Notes: generated by a model from the letters alone, not told the origin. DNA of 64,000 nucleotides from Parerythrobacter_A sp963838735 (GCA_963838735.1 CAWISG010000003.1:186001-250000), one strand, 5' to 3'; positions 45,904-59,900 are shown, counted from the first letter of the stretch. Made by a program: numbers and translations.

Positions 45904-48900
45904 GCGGCGGGAACTCCGGGCGCATCTTCGCGCTGTCGAAGGGGCAGGACAAGGCTGTCGATCCGATCGACAGCGTGTGGCTGTCCGCGGCTGCGGGCAC
46001 CGGCAAGACGCAGGTGCTGTCGGCCCGCGTGCTGCGGCTGCTGCTGCGCGAGGATGTCGCACCCGAACAGATCCTGTGCTTGACCTTTACCAAGGCAGGC
46101 GCGGCAGAAATGGCGAACCGCGTCAACGCCGTGCTGGCGCAGTGGGTGCGGATGCCGGAAACGCGGCTTGGCACGGATTTGCTGGCCATCGGTGCATCCA
46201 ATCGCGAAGAGGTGCGGATCCGTGCGCGCAGCCTGTTCGCCCGCGTGCTCGATACGCCATCCGGCGGGTTGCGGATCAACACCATTCACGCCTTTTCGCA
46301 ATGGCTGTTGTCTGCGTTTCCCGAAGAAGCTGGCCTGACGCCGGGCACGCAGGCTTTGGAGGACCGCGATCGCGACCCGCTGGCCAGGGCAACGCTGACC
46401 GAATTGCTGGAGGAATGGCAGGCGGGCGGCGATACCGAGATGCTCGATGCGCTGGCGGCGCTGAGCATGCGGTTCGGGCCGGACGGTGCGCAAGGCTGGC
46501 TGATGCGATGCGCGCAGGCGGGCGAATTGTGGCTGGGCGCGGGCGGCTGGCCCGATAATCTGCGCGAACGGTTGCTGCGGGTGCTGGACTTGCCGACCGA
46601 TCTGTCGGCGGAGACGGTGGTTGCGGCGTGCGGGGACGAGGCATTCGATGTTGCGGCGGTACAGGACTGTATTCGCGGACTGGAAACATGGGGCACGAAA
46701 ACGGCAAAGAAAGCGATCGCGCCGTTGCGGCAATGGCTGGCGCTGTCGGCGCACGGGCGGGCAGAGGCGCTAGACCTGTTTGCCGGGTCGCTGTTTACCA
46801 AGGGCAGCTTCGGCAGCCTCGATCTGGTCCCGGCGGGCCTGACCAATATCGAGAAAAAGGTGCCGGATTACGGCGCACTTGCGGAGCAGGTGGCGGATTC
46901 GCTGCGCAACGCGCTGGAGGCGCAGCGGGCGCTCGCGCTGGCAGAATGGCTGGTGCCAGCGCTGCGTGTCGGGCGGCGGTTTGCCTTGCGTTGGGACGAA
47001 GTGAAGCGGCGCGAGGCGCTGATGGATTACGACGACCAGATCAGGCTGGCCGCCAACCTGCTGCGTGCCACCGACACCCGCTGGATCCAGTTCAAGCTGG
47101 ACCGCGATATCGACCACATCCTGCTGGACGAAGCGCAGGACACCAATGTGGAACAATGGACAATCATCAAGGCGCTGGTGGACGAGTATTACGACGGGGC
47201 GGGGCAGCGCGAAGAGTGTCTGCGTACACTGTTCGTGGTGGGCGACTACAAGCAGGCGATCTTCGGTTTCCAGGGCACCAGCCCCGAAAACTTTACCGAC
47301 GCAAAGGACTATTTCGCAGGCAAGATTACGCGCGCCGCCGCCAGTCCGCCGACGCGGGCGAATGCGCCACCGGTGCGCGATCTGGCCGATCTCGACCTCG
47401 CATTCTCCTACCGCACCTCGCAGCCCATCCTCGACGTGGTCGACGACGCGATTACCGCCATCGGGCCGGAATGCTTCGGCTTGCCCGAAGCGCCGCCCGA
47501 ACACAGCGGCGACACCGAACGGCCGGGCGAAGTGGTGCTGTGGGAACCGATCCCGGCGCGGCCTGACGACGAGGATGTGGAGGAGGGTACACAGGATGGA
47601 TGGCTTCCCGCACCCGAACGGCGCATGGCCGACAGGATCGCCGGACAGATCAAGGCGTGGCTGAAAGACGGCTATCCGCTTTACAAGAGCCGCACCCAGG
47701 CCGAGGGGCCGCGAAACGCGGAGCCGGGCGATATCATGGTGCTCGTCCGCTCGCGCAAGGAACTGGCGGGACTGATTGTGTCGCGCCTGTTCGCCGCTGG
47801 CGTCCCGGTGGCGGGGGTGGACCGCCTGCGGTTGGGTGCGCCGCTGGTGGTGAAGGATATGCTCGCCGCCTTGCGCTTTGCCGCGCAGCCGCGCGATGAC
47901 CTGATGCTTGCCAACCTGCTGGTCTCGCCCCTGATCGGCTGGAGCCAGGAGGCGTTGCTGGAACACGGCTATCGCCCGCACGGCGTGCCCCTGTGGCGGC
48001 ATTTGCGCGATAGCGAAGATAGGCTGGTCGGCGAAACGGTCGCCAAGCTGAAAGACCTGCTGGCGCGGGCCGATTATGAGCCGGTGCAGGCGTTGCTGCA
48101 CTGGATGCTTGTTGGGCCATGGTCTGGGCGAAAAGCACTGACGGCGCGACTGGGCAGCGAAGCGAACGATGCCATCGACGAATTGCTGAATGTCGCTGCA
48201 CAATACGAGGCGGCGCACACCGCCAGCCTGCCCGGTTTCCTGCACTGGTTCGATGGCGGCGACGGAGAGCTGAAACGCGAGGCGGGCGCGCAGGCGAACG
48301 AGGTGCGGGTGCTGACCGTGCATGGCGCGAAGGGGTTGCAGGCGCCTATCGTCATCCTCGCCGACGCGACCGCAAATCCCGACCACGCGCGACCCGGCGC
48401 GCTGACACTGATGGATGACACGCGCCCGGTGCCGTTGCCGCCGGTCTGCGAAAGGCGAAACAGTGGCGGCGCTGGACGATGCGGCGGAACTGGCCACGGC
48501 GCGCGACCGCGAGGAACACTGGCGGCTGCTCTATGTCGCGATGACCCGCGCGGAGGAGGCGCTGTATGTCGGCGGCGCGCTGGGCAAGCGCGATGAGGCA
48601 CCTGCGCCCGATAGCTGGTATGCGCGCCTTGCGCCGCTGATGCCGGAGGAAACGGACCCCGACGGCTCGCTGCGACGGGGGATAGCGCCTGCGCCGATAA
48701 CAGTTGCGGAGGCAGGCGCGCCCGATAAGCCAGAAACACCTTTGCCCGTATGGGCCACCACCTCCATTGGCCCGGAACCGCGCCCGCCGCGTCCGCTCGC
48801 GCCTTCGCGGGCCGGTGCCGACGAGACAGGCGATGCCCCCAGCGCAGCACAGGGCGACCGGGTGGCGGCCCGGCGCGGTGTGCTGATCCACGCGCTGCTG

Positions 48901-49428
48901 GAACGCCTGCCGCATATTTCTCCGGAACGCCGCGAGGGCAGGGCAGTGGCGTGGCTCGAGCGGCACGAACCCGACTTGGCCGATGCAGCGCGTGCGGACA
49001 TCATCGCGGCGACTTTACGTGTGCTCGATACGCCGGAATTCGCGGAGGTCTTCGCACCGGACGGGCTGGCGGAAATTCCGATTGCGGCAACGGTGGCGGG
49101 GCGGGTCGTCACCGGCATCATTGATCGGCTGGTCGTGTCACCCGACACCGTATTCGCCGTCGATTTCAAGACCGCGCGCCATCCGCCTGCGTCCGTCGAG
49201 GCAATACCGGCCGGAACGGTTGCGCAGATGGCCGCCTATGTCGTGGCGCTGGAGGCAATCTATCCGGGCCGCGCAGTGCGCGCCGCCGTGCTTTACACCC
49301 AAACGCCGGACCTGTTCGCCCTGCCTCCCGAACGGCTTGCAGACGCCAGGCTGGCATTGGCCGCGCCGGACACCATATCGAGCGCCAACACCGAACAAGG
49401 AGAACCGACATGGCCACCTTCGCCGTGA
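45900..49428 (+). CDS. addA: Double-strand break repair helicase-nuclease AddA (frameshift)
   Basis: UvrD-type helicase and nuclease subunit of AddAB, about 1175 residues. Walker A AAAGTGKTQVLSARVL is near residue 30; DYDDQIRLAA, LLDEAQDTN, VGDYKQAIFGFQG and VHGAKGLQAPIVILADAT follow. The end is a PD-(D/E)XK nuclease with VFAVDFKTAR. The reading frame breaks at about residue 848, near 48425-48450. Deleting one G (for example of 48443-48444) gives PLPPSAKGETVAALDDAAE and lets the chain run on through RLLYVAMTRAEEALYVGG. The span is one base over a codon multiple. Its 3' end overlaps trxA by 19 bases. Confidence 0.9.
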
Positions 49429-49730
49429 CAGATAACAGTTTCAAAGCCGACGTCATCGAGTCCGATACCCCCGTGCTGGTGGATTTCTGGGCCGAGTGGT
49501 GCGGGCCGTGCAAGATGATCGCGCCTGCGCTGGAAGAGATCAGCGAGGAGCTGGACGGCAAGGTGAAGATCGCTAAGATGGACATCGTCGACAACCCCGG
49601 CATTCCGAGTGAAATCGGCGTGCGGAACATCCCGTTCATGGTGCTTTACAAGAACGGCGAGGCGGTTGCGCAGAAGCTCGGCGCGGCTCCAAAGAACCAG
49701 CTTAAACAATGGCTTGAGGGCGAGCTTTAA
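49410..49730 (+). CDS. trxA: Thioredoxin
   Basis: Cytoplasmic disulfide reductant of 106 residues. The active site is WAEWCGPCKM (Cys31, Cys34) and the cis-proline is in RNIPFMVLYKNG. The start follows AAGGAG with seven bases between and lies within the last codons of addA. Last gene of the divL-to-trxA block; its stop overlaps the convergent phosphatase gene. Confidence 0.96.
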   Translation: MATFAVTDNSFKADVIESDTPVLVDFWAEWCGPCKMIAPALEEISEELDGKVKIAKMDIVDNPGIPSEIGVRNIPFMVLYKNGEAVAQKLGAAPKNQLKQWLEGEL

Positions 49731-50542
49731 GAGCGTTTCTCTAGCATCGCGGCGAGCTGGCCCCACAATGCAGGAGACGCGGCGCCGATAAGGCCGGTCC
49801 GGTCGGGTTCGTCCACGCGATAGGCCGACCCGTCGGGCCGGGCGACTTTGCCACCCGCCTCGTTCAGCCACAGCGTGCCCGCCGCGTGGTCCCAGGCATG
49901 GGTGCGGTTAAAGATCGATACGTCGTTCTCGCCCAGCGCCAATCGGGGATATTGCTCGGCAGCACAGCGCGGAATATCGACCAGCGTGTAATGCGGTGCG
50001 ATCTGCCGTTCCACGAAAGCGCGCTCGGCATCGTCCATGAACAGCGTTGAAATGGCTGCGATCGGTGGTTCTGCCTGCGTGGGGCGCGCGGAGAGGCGTT
50101 CGCCGTTTATGAACGCGCCGCTGCCGCGTTGCGCGAAGCACAGTCGCTCGCGCAACGGGTCGTAAAGCCAGCCTGCCTGCGCCAGTCCGCCTTCGGCCAG
50201 CGCGACCATGATGCCGAACGGGCCTTCGCCGTGCGCATAGTTATTGGTGCCGTCAATAGGATCGACGATCCAGCATTGCCCGCCCAGCGCATCCAGCACC
50301 GCCGGGTTGCCATGTGCTGCCTCTTCGCCCACAACCGGTACGCCGGGCAACAGGGCGGTCAGGCGGGCGGTAGTCTCCTCTTCTGCCAGTGTATCGGCAA
50401 CGGTCACGACATCGTCCGCCGCCTTTTCGACGATTTGCGCTTCGGTCAATGTGCGGAAATGCGGCAGAACGATTTCGCGCGCGACGTCCACCAGAACGTC
50501 CGTCACTGCATCCCGCAAAGGGTTGTCGGTCACGATCGCCAT
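49727..50542 (-). CDS. Inositol-monophosphatase-family phosphatase
   Basis: Mg-dependent phosphatase of 271 residues. Metal-binding motifs are GEEAAHG, DPIDGTNNYAHG and WDHAAGTLWLNEAGG, in the usual order. Likely substrates are inositol phosphate, histidinol phosphate or 3'-phosphoadenosine phosphate; sequence alone does not decide. It begins one base after the argJ stop, so it is read from the argJ transcript. Confidence 0.88.
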   Translation of the reverse strand: MAIVTDNPLRDAVTDVLVDVAREIVLPHFRTLTEAQIVEKAADDVVTVADTLAEEETTARLTALLPGVPVVGEEAAHGNPAVLDALGGQCWIVDPIDGTNNYAHGEGPFGIMVALAEGGLAQAGWLYDPLRERLCFAQRGSGAFINGERLSARPTQAEPPIAAISTLFMDDAERAFVERQIAPHYTLVDIPRCAAEQYPRLALGENDVSIFNRTHAWDHAAGTLWLNEAGGKVARPDGSAYRVDEPDRTGLIGAASPALWGQLAAMLEKRS

Positions 50543-50543
50543 A

Positions 50544-51770
50544 TTACGATCTGTAGTCCGCGTTGATCGCTATATACTGGTGCGTCAGGTCACAGGTCCA
50601 CACCGTAGCCGCGCCGTCACCCAGTCCCAGATCGACGGCAATATCCACGCGGTCGCCCTTCAGATGCGCGGCCACCGGCGCTTCGTCGTAATTTTCTACC
50701 GCCAGCCCCTCATGCGCCACACGCACACCGCCGAAACCGATGGAAAGCCGGTCGCGGTCCGCCGGTTCGCCGGCCTTGCCCACCGCCATCACCACGCGGC
50801 CCCAGTTCGCGTCCTCACCTGCGATGGCGGTCTTCACCAGCGGCGAATTGGCGATGGAAAGGCCAATGTTGCGCGCGCTGGCCCGCGACACCGCACCCGT
50901 CACGGCGATCTCGATGAACTTTGCTGCCCCTTCGCCATCGCGGACCACCAGTTGCGCAAGCTGGCGGCAGACATCGCGGAAGGCGGCGGCAAAGGCGTCC
51001 GCGCCCGGATCGTCGAACGAGGCAAGAGGCGCGTTCCCCGCCGTGCCGGTCGCAAAGGCCAGTACCGTGTCGCTGGTCGAGGTGTCGCCATCCACCGTGA
51101 TGCAGGAGAACGTGTCGCCATTCGCGTCCGCCAGCAAGCTTTGCAGGAACGCGGGCGCCACGGCGGCGTCGGTGAAGATGTAGCCCAGCATTGTCGCCAT
51201 GTCGGGCGCGATCATGCCGCTACCTTTGATGATTGCGGCGATATCGATGCGCTGCTCGCCGACTATCGCGCCGGCCGTTGCGCCCTTGGCAAAGGTATCG
51301 GTGGTGGCGATGGCGTCCGCGGCCGCTTCCCAGCCGACCGTCGCGCTGTCGAGCACGGCGGCAATTCCGTCGCGCGCCTTGTCCAGCGGCAGCGGCACCC
51401 CGATGACGCCGGTGGAGGAAACGAACACCTCCGCCGCGTCGCAGCCGACATGCGCCGCAACCTGCGTCATGATCTGTTCCACCGCCGCGCGACCGCGATG
51501 GCCGGTGAACGCGTTGGCATTGCCCGCATTCACGACCAGCGCCCGTGCCGCGCCCGCCGTTACCTGCTCGCGCCCCAGCTCGACCTCGGTGGAGGGGCAG
51601 GCGCTCTGCGTGAACACTCCCGCAACGGTGGTGCCGGATGCCAGTTCGACATAGGTCAGGTCGGCGCGCTCCCAGTCGCGATAGCGCGCACAGGCGGTGC
51701 GGATCGTGACGCCGCCGATGGCAGGCATCTCGGGAAACGGCAGGGCGAGCGGCGAGCGGGGGAGGTCCAT
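50544..51770 (-). CDS. argJ: Glutamate N-acetyltransferase / amino-acid acetyltransferase ArgJ
   Basis: Recycles the acetyl group in arginine synthesis, and in bifunctional forms also makes acetylglutamate. The 408-residue precursor self-cleaves before the catalytic threonine in KGSGMIAPDMATML (Thr193). Other family stretches are NAGNANAFTG and CDLTHQYIAINADYRS at the end. The start MDLPRSPLALPFPEMP at 51770 is chosen; an ATG 12 bases upstream is possible, and neither has a good ribosome-binding site. Confidence 0.94.
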   Translation of the reverse strand: MDLPRSPLALPFPEMPAIGGVTIRTACARYRDWERADLTYVELASGTTVAGVFTQSACPSTEVELGREQVTAGAARALVVNAGNANAFTGHRGRAAVEQIMTQVAAHVGCDAAEVFVSSTGVIGVPLPLDKARDGIAAVLDSATVGWEAAADAIATTDTFAKGATAGAIVGEQRIDIAAIIKGSGMIAPDMATMLGYIFTDAAVAPAFLQSLLADANGDTFSCITVDGDTSTSDTVLAFATGTAGNAPLASFDDPGADAFAAAFRDVCRQLAQLVVRDGEGAAKFIEIAVTGAVSRASARNIGLSIANSPLVKTAIAGEDANWGRVVMAVGKAGEPADRDRLSIGFGGVRVAHEGLAVENYDEAPVAAHLKGDRVDIAVDLGLGDGAATVWTCDLTHQYIAINADYRS

Positions 51771-51860
51771 GCAGGACGGCATAGATGATCGGGCAAACCG
51801 CGCCTAGCGCAGCGTGTCCTGTCTTGGGACCGTTAGTGGACTTGTAGGAACCGCGCACCT

Positions 51861-52142
51861 ATGTACCTCGCGATGCTTCGTCGCCTGCTTGCCTGCCTTG
51901 CCCTGATAACGGGATTCGCGCTGTTTGCTGCACCGGTTCATGCAATGCCCGAACGGGCATCGGCATCGGCAAGCGCCAGCATCGATAGCCGACATGCCAA
52001 GGTTACACTTTCGCGCGTTCCCGGTGATAGGCTGCCGATCGGTGCGGTGCGCAGAACTACTTTACAGCCACTGTCAGGTGTCGGCGGTCAGGGCGTTGCA
52101 AATGCAGGATTTATTGTTCGTGTGGATCGCGCCCGCGAGTAG
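51861..52142 (+). CDS. Small exported protein, function unknown
   Basis: A 93-residue protein with a clear signal peptide (LRRLLACLALITGFALFAAP, cleavage after VHA near residue 28). The mature part is about 65 residues, Ala/Ser-rich then basic, with no cysteine and no recognisable motif. It is divergent from argJ and lies 93 bases before secA. It could be periplasmic or secreted. Confidence 0.55.
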   Translation: MYLAMLRRLLACLALITGFALFAAPVHAMPERASASASASIDSRHAKVTLSRVPGDRLPIGAVRRTTLQPLSGVGGQGVANAGFIVRVDRARE

Positions 52143-52235
52143 CGCCCTGCGCGCCTTTTACTCTTGCGCTGCGTGCGCGAACCCCCTGCATAAAACACTG
52201 TCAAAGTGTTCCACGTCTCCCGCGAAAGCCTTCCC

Positions 52236-54992
<2,757 letters not shown>

Positions 54993-55016
54993 AAGACTAC
55001 GATTTAAGGAAGATAG

Positions 55017-55091
55017 TGGCTCCCCGAGTTGGATTCGAACCAACGACCAAGTGATTAACAGTCACCTACTCTACCGCTGAGCTATCGGGGA
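55017..55091 (-). tRNA. tRNA-Asn (anticodon GTT)
   Basis: 75 bases with encoded CCA. The acceptor stem TCCCCGA pairs with TCGGGGA. The anticodon stem GGTGACT/AATCACT region holds GTT, and the T-arm GTTGGTTCGAATCCAAC is canonical. It lies 24 bases after secA on the opposite strand. Confidence 0.97.
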
Positions 55092-55129
55092 GCAGCCCTC
55101 CAAGCGGTATGGAGGAGGGCGAAGGGGCG

Positions 55130-55158
55130 CGTATATGGGGCGCGCATCGGCTTGGCAA
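55130..55158 (-). promoter_or_regulatory. Putative promoter of tRNA-Asn
   Basis: On the minus strand: TTGCCA, a 17-base spacer, then TATACG, about 38 bases before the tRNA 5' end. The -35 box is identical to that before tRNA-Arg. Confidence 0.55.
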
Positions 55159-55203
55159 GACGGTTTGCGGGCATTTTCGTCCGACATGTCAAACCGGGCG
55201 CGC

Positions 55204-55992
55204 TCAGGTGATGAACTGTTCCGCCACGATGCGTTCGTCGAGCGAATGGCCGGGGTCGAACAGCAGGGTCAGCGCGCTGTCGCGGTCGATCTCGATATTG
55301 ACCTCGGCGATGTCGCGGACTTCCTTCTGGTCGGCGACGGCGGCAACGGGCCGCTTGTCCGGCTCGAACACGGTGAATTTGACGCAGGTGCGGTCGGGCA
55401 GGATCGCCCCGCGCCAACGACGCGGGCGAAACGCGCTGATCGGGGTGAGTGCCAGCAATCGCGAATCCAGCGGCAGGATCGGCCCGTTGGCGGAGAAATT
55501 ATAGGCGGTTGATCCGGCGGGCGTCGCCACCAGCACCCCGTCGCCGACCAGCTCGTCGATGCGGACTTTGCCGTCCACGGAGACTTCCATCTTGGCGGTC
55601 TGGCGAGTCTCGCGCAGCAGCGAGACCTCGTTAATGGCATTCTCGACATGACGTGCGCCATCCTGCGTCACCGCCTCCATCCGCAAGGGAGCGATCTCTA
55701 TCGCGCGCGACCGGTTGACCTTGTCCAGCAGCCTGGCGCCTTGGCGATAGCGGTTCATCAGGAAGCCGACCGTGCCGCGATTTATGCCGTAACAGGGCAA
55801 CACCGGCCCATCGTTCAACATGGCGTGCAACGTCGCCAGCATGAACCCGTCTCCGCCCAGCGCGACCACGGCATCCGCTTCGTCGAACGGCACCCAGTCA
55901 TGCGCCGCTTCGATGTCGCGCGCCGTTTCCTGCGCCTTGGCGGTATCGGAAATGGCGAGCGCCAGCTTGCTGAAGCCATGTCCCGAAGCCAT
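55204..55992 (-). CDS. nadK: NAD kinase
   Basis: Phosphorylates NAD to NADP. The 262-residue product has the GGDGFMLATLH motif near residue 50, GINRGTVGFLMN, NEVSLLRETRQTAKM, and the ATP/NAD loop VATPAGSTAYNFSANGPILP. The start MASGHGFSKLAL at 55992 fits the family; the longer reading to 56100 adds a non-conserved arginine-rich leader. Confidence 0.94.
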   Translation of the reverse strand: MASGHGFSKLALAISDTAKAQETARDIEAAHDWVPFDEADAVVALGGDGFMLATLHAMLNDGPVLPCYGINRGTVGFLMNRYRQGARLLDKVNRSRAIEIAPLRMEAVTQDGARHVENAINEVSLLRETRQTAKMEVSVDGKVRIDELVGDGVLVATPAGSTAYNFSANGPILPLDSRLLALTPISAFRPRRWRGAILPDRTCVKFTVFEPDKRPVAAVADQKEVRDIAEVNIEIDRDSALTLLFDPGHSLDERIVAEQFIT

Positions 55993-56119
55993 GCAGTGTC
56001 CCCTCGCGTCGGGCGCATCCTGTATGCGCGGTTCCGACGTGGTATTGCGCACTGTGCCATTTGGCAACGCTCCGCCATTGCCGCATAGGCGCAAGCGCAA
56101 TCGTCGCTAAGTCGCGCCG

Positions 56120-56938
56120 ATGCACGCAACCGTTCTGACAAGGCCGCCAGAGGCGAACCGCCGTATGCTCCATGACCGCCGCGATGCCGGGATGCCGGAC
56201 CTTGCCGCCGCGCTGGTGGCGGCAATGGAGACCGATGCCTTCACCCTGCGGTTCCAGCCGCAATATGCCTGCGCCGACAACGCGATTATCGGGGCGGAAT
56301 CGTTAGTGCGGTGGGAACATGTGCGGTTCGGCAAGGTCGGGGGTGAAGCCCTATTCGCGATGGCGCGCCGGGTCGGGCTGGCCGGTGCGCTTGCACAACA
56401 TACTCGCCGCGCTGCCTTACGCCACGCCGCGTCCTGGCCCGATACGCTGCGACTGTCGGTCAACATCACGGCACACGACCTGGTGGATGACAGCTTTGCG
56501 ACCGCCATCCTGCGCGATCTCGACGAGTGCGGCTTTGCGGCGGACCGGCTGACGCTGGAAATTACCGAGCAGTCGGAACTCAGCGCGCTGCACCGCACCG
56601 CCGTTCGCCTGCGCGTGCTGGCGGAGGAAGGTATCGCTATCGCGCTCGATGATTTTGGCACGGGGTTCTGCAACTTCAATTACCTGAAGATCCTGCCGCT
56701 AGACTTGCTGAAACTGGACCGCTCGATGGTCGAGGGGATTGCCGACGATGCACAGGATCTTGCGGTGTTTCGCGCTATCCTGGCGATGGCCGACGCGCTC
56801 GGCCTCGACGTCATGGCCGAGGGTGTCGAAACCGAAGAGCAGCGAACGGTGGTGGCGCGCGAAGGGTGCAGCGGCTGGCAGGGTTTCCTTGGGGCAAAGC
56901 CTGTCGATACCGCGCAGTTCGCGCAAATGGTCGGCTAG
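56120..56938 (+). CDS. EAL-domain protein (probable c-di-GMP phosphodiesterase)
   Basis: A 272-residue stand-alone EAL domain without GGDEF or a sensory domain. The signature reads ESLVRW where the family has EALVRW, keeping the metal-binding glutamate. Other catalytic residues are present: SVNIT (Asn), EITE (Glu), DDFGTG (Asp-Asp), LLKLD (Lys), and AEGVET (Glu). Most of the active-site set is intact, so activity is likely. It is convergent with mfd, overlapping by four bases. Confidence 0.88.
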   Translation: MHATVLTRPPEANRRMLHDRRDAGMPDLAAALVAAMETDAFTLRFQPQYACADNAIIGAESLVRWEHVRFGKVGGEALFAMARRVGLAGALAQHTRRAALRHAASWPDTLRLSVNITAHDLVDDSFATAILRDLDECGFAADRLTLEITEQSELSALHRTAVRLRVLAEEGIAIALDDFGTGFCNFNYLKILPLDLLKLDRSMVEGIADDAQDLAVFRAILAMADALGLDVMAEGVETEEQRTVVAREGCSGWQGFLGAKPVDTAQFAQMVG

Positions 56939-59900
56939 GCCGCTTTCTTTGCTGCACGCCGCACGACGCCGCTCAAGCCCTTGGTCAGCTGGAACAGACC
57001 GTTAAGGCGCGACTTGGAATCACCCCAGGCACGGTTGATGACGAGCTTCATATCGGGCCGTAGCTTGGCCGTGTCGCCGAGCCGATCGACGTAAGCGATG
57101 AGGCCGGGTCCGTCCGGAAAGTCGTTATTGTGGAACGACACCAGCGTACCGCGTGCGCCCACGTCGATCTTGGCGATGTTGGCCGCGATGGCCTGATGCT
57201 TGATCTCGATTAGGCGAACGAGATTGGCGGTGGCGTCGGGCAAGGGGCCGAACCGGTCGATCATCTCCGCCGCCATCGCTTCGATTTCGGACTTGTCCAC
57301 CGCATCGTTGAGCCTGCGATACAGCGCCATACGCACGGCGAGGTCCGGCACGTAGTCTTCGGGAATCATGATCGGCGCATCCACAGTGATTTGCGGGCTT
57401 ACGCGTTCCGGCTTGGCTTTCAGGCCTGCTGCACCGGCCTTCGCAGCCAATATCGCGTCTTCCAGCATGGACTGGTACAGTTCGAACCCGACCTCCCGGA
57501 TATGACCCGATTGTTCGTCGCCCAGCAGGTTGCCCGCTCCCCGAATATCGAGATCGTGACTAGCGAGCTGAAAACCAGCTCCAAGCGTATCGAGATCGCC
57601 CAGGACCTTCAGGCGCTTTTCCGCCACTTCGCTTAGCTGCGTGTTCTTTTCATAGGTCAGATAGGCATAAGCGCGCAATTTGGCCCGCCCAACACGACCG
57701 CGTAGCTGGTACAGCTGAGCGAGGCCAAAGATGTCCGCGCGATGGATGATGATGGTGTTGGCAGAGGGCAGGTCCAACCCGGATTCGATGATCGTGGTGG
57801 ACAGCAGCACGTCGTATTTGTTCTCGTAAAACGCGCTCATGCGTTCTTCGATTTCGTTTGCGCCCATTTGCCCGTGTGCGGATACCACCTTCACTTCGGG
57901 TACGTGTTCGTGCAGCCAGTCCGAAATCGCTTCCATATCGGATATGCGCGGCACCACGATGAAGCTTTGCCCGCCACGATGGTGCTCGCGCATCAGTGCC
58001 TCGCGCATCACCATGTCGTCCCATTCGGAAACGTAGGTTCGCACCGCCAGCCGGTCCACCGGCGGCGTCTGTATCGTGCTTAGTTCGCGCAAGCCGGTCA
58101 TCGCCATTTGCAACGTGCGCGGGATGGGCGTCGCGGTCAGTGTCAGCATGTGGACATTGGCGCGAAGCTGCTTCAGCTTTTCCTTGTGGGTGACACCAAA
58201 CCGCTGTTCCTCGTCCACGATAACCAACCCCAGATCCTTGAACTTCGTATGCTTGGAAAGGATGGCATGGGTGCCGATAACAACATCGAGATCGCCACTG
58301 GCGAGACCTTCGCGGGTCGCGGTCATTTCCTTGGCGGGGACGAGGCGGCTGAGCCGTCCGACCTTGATCGGAAAACCGGCGAAGCGTTCGGAAAAGTTCT
58401 GAAAATGCTGGCGGGCGAGCAGGGTGGTCGGCGCGATCATCGCGACCTGCTGGCCGTGCATCGCGGCGACGAATGCCGCGCGCAGGGCCACCTCGGTCTT
58501 GCCGAACCCGACATCGCCGCACACCAGCCGGTCCATCGGCCTGCCACTTTCCAGATCGCGCAGCACATCGGCAATCGCGCGGTCCTGGTCATCGGTTTCT
58601 TCCCACGGGAAGCGGTCGACGAACTGGTTGTAGCCTGCCTTTTCCGCTGCAAAAACCGGTGCCTTGCGCAAAGCGCGTTCGGCGGCGACCTGCATCAGCT
58701 CGCCTGCGATGGCGAGGATGCGCTCCTTCAGTTTCGCCCGGCGTCGTTGCCACGCTTCGCCGCCCAGCCGGTCGAGCATGACGGCGTCTTCGCTGCTACC
58801 ATAGCGGCTCAGCACGTCGATGTTCTCTACAGGAATGAACAGCTTGTCGCCGCCCTTGTATTCCAGCATCACGCAATCATGCGCACTCTTGCCGACGGTG
58901 ACAGGCTCGAGGCCCAGATATTTCCCGATGCCGTGTTCGACATGCACGACCAGATCGCCCCGCACCAAAGCCTGTAGCTCGGCGAGAAAGGCGTCCGCGT
59001 TTTTCTTCTTCTTGCGCCGCCGGACCAGCCGGTCGCCCAGTACGTCCTGCTCGGTCAGCAGCTCCAGTTCCGCGTTTGCGAACCCGCTTTCCACCGGCAG
59101 CACCAGTGTGGCGGGCTTGCCCTTCGCCGCCAGCCCCAGCGCCTCATGCCAGCTTTCGGCAACGGCAAGGTGCGTGCCCGCTTCGCCAAGGATAGAGGCG
59201 ATGCGGGTACGGCTGCCTTCGGAGTAAGCTGCGAAGATCGCCTTGCGCCCGTTTTTTCGTGACGTCGGTAAAGTGACTTGCGGCGGCTTCATACACATTG
59301 TCGCCACGCGCGCGTTCCGGTGTGAAATCGCGGGCAGAGGTGAAGCCGAAATCGATTACGGTTTTACCGGGCGGTTCGACAAACGGCTTGACCCGGTGGG
59401 CGGGGGCATCGGCCAATGCGCCGTCGAACTCGGCCTGCGTCAGATAGAGCGCGTCGCGACTCAACGGTCGGTAACTACCCTTGGCTTGTCCGGCGGCATT
59501 ACCGCGCTGCTCGGAGAAATCGTCGATGTCGGACACACGGTCGGTGGCCACTTGCAATCCGCCCGCATCGATCAGCAGCAGGTCGGCCGGTTCAAGATAG
59601 TCGAACAGCGTGACCATGCGCTCCTCGAACAGGGGCAGCCAATGCTCCATCCCGGCAAGGCGGCGACTTTCGCTTACGGCCTCGTAAAGGGGATCCTGCG
59701 TCGCCGCCGCACCAAACGCTTCGCGGTAGCGGGTGCGGAAGCGGGTGATGCTGTCCTCGTCCAGCAGCGCTTCGCTCGCAGGCAACAGAAGGTGCTCGTC
59801 CACGGTGCCGGTGCTGATCTGCGTTTGTGGATCGAAGCTGCGCAGCGATTCCAGTTCGTCCCCGAAAAAATCCAGCCGCAGCCCGAGATCGAGGCCCGAC

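Noticed and set aside
46770..48497. 575-codon reverse-strand reading frame opposite addA
   Set aside because: Antisense frame of a certain gene, with no motif of its own.
59252..59257. Programmed frameshifting in mfd
   Set aside because: Mfd is not known to use it, and seven other genes in the window have similar one-base breaks, so an error is simpler.
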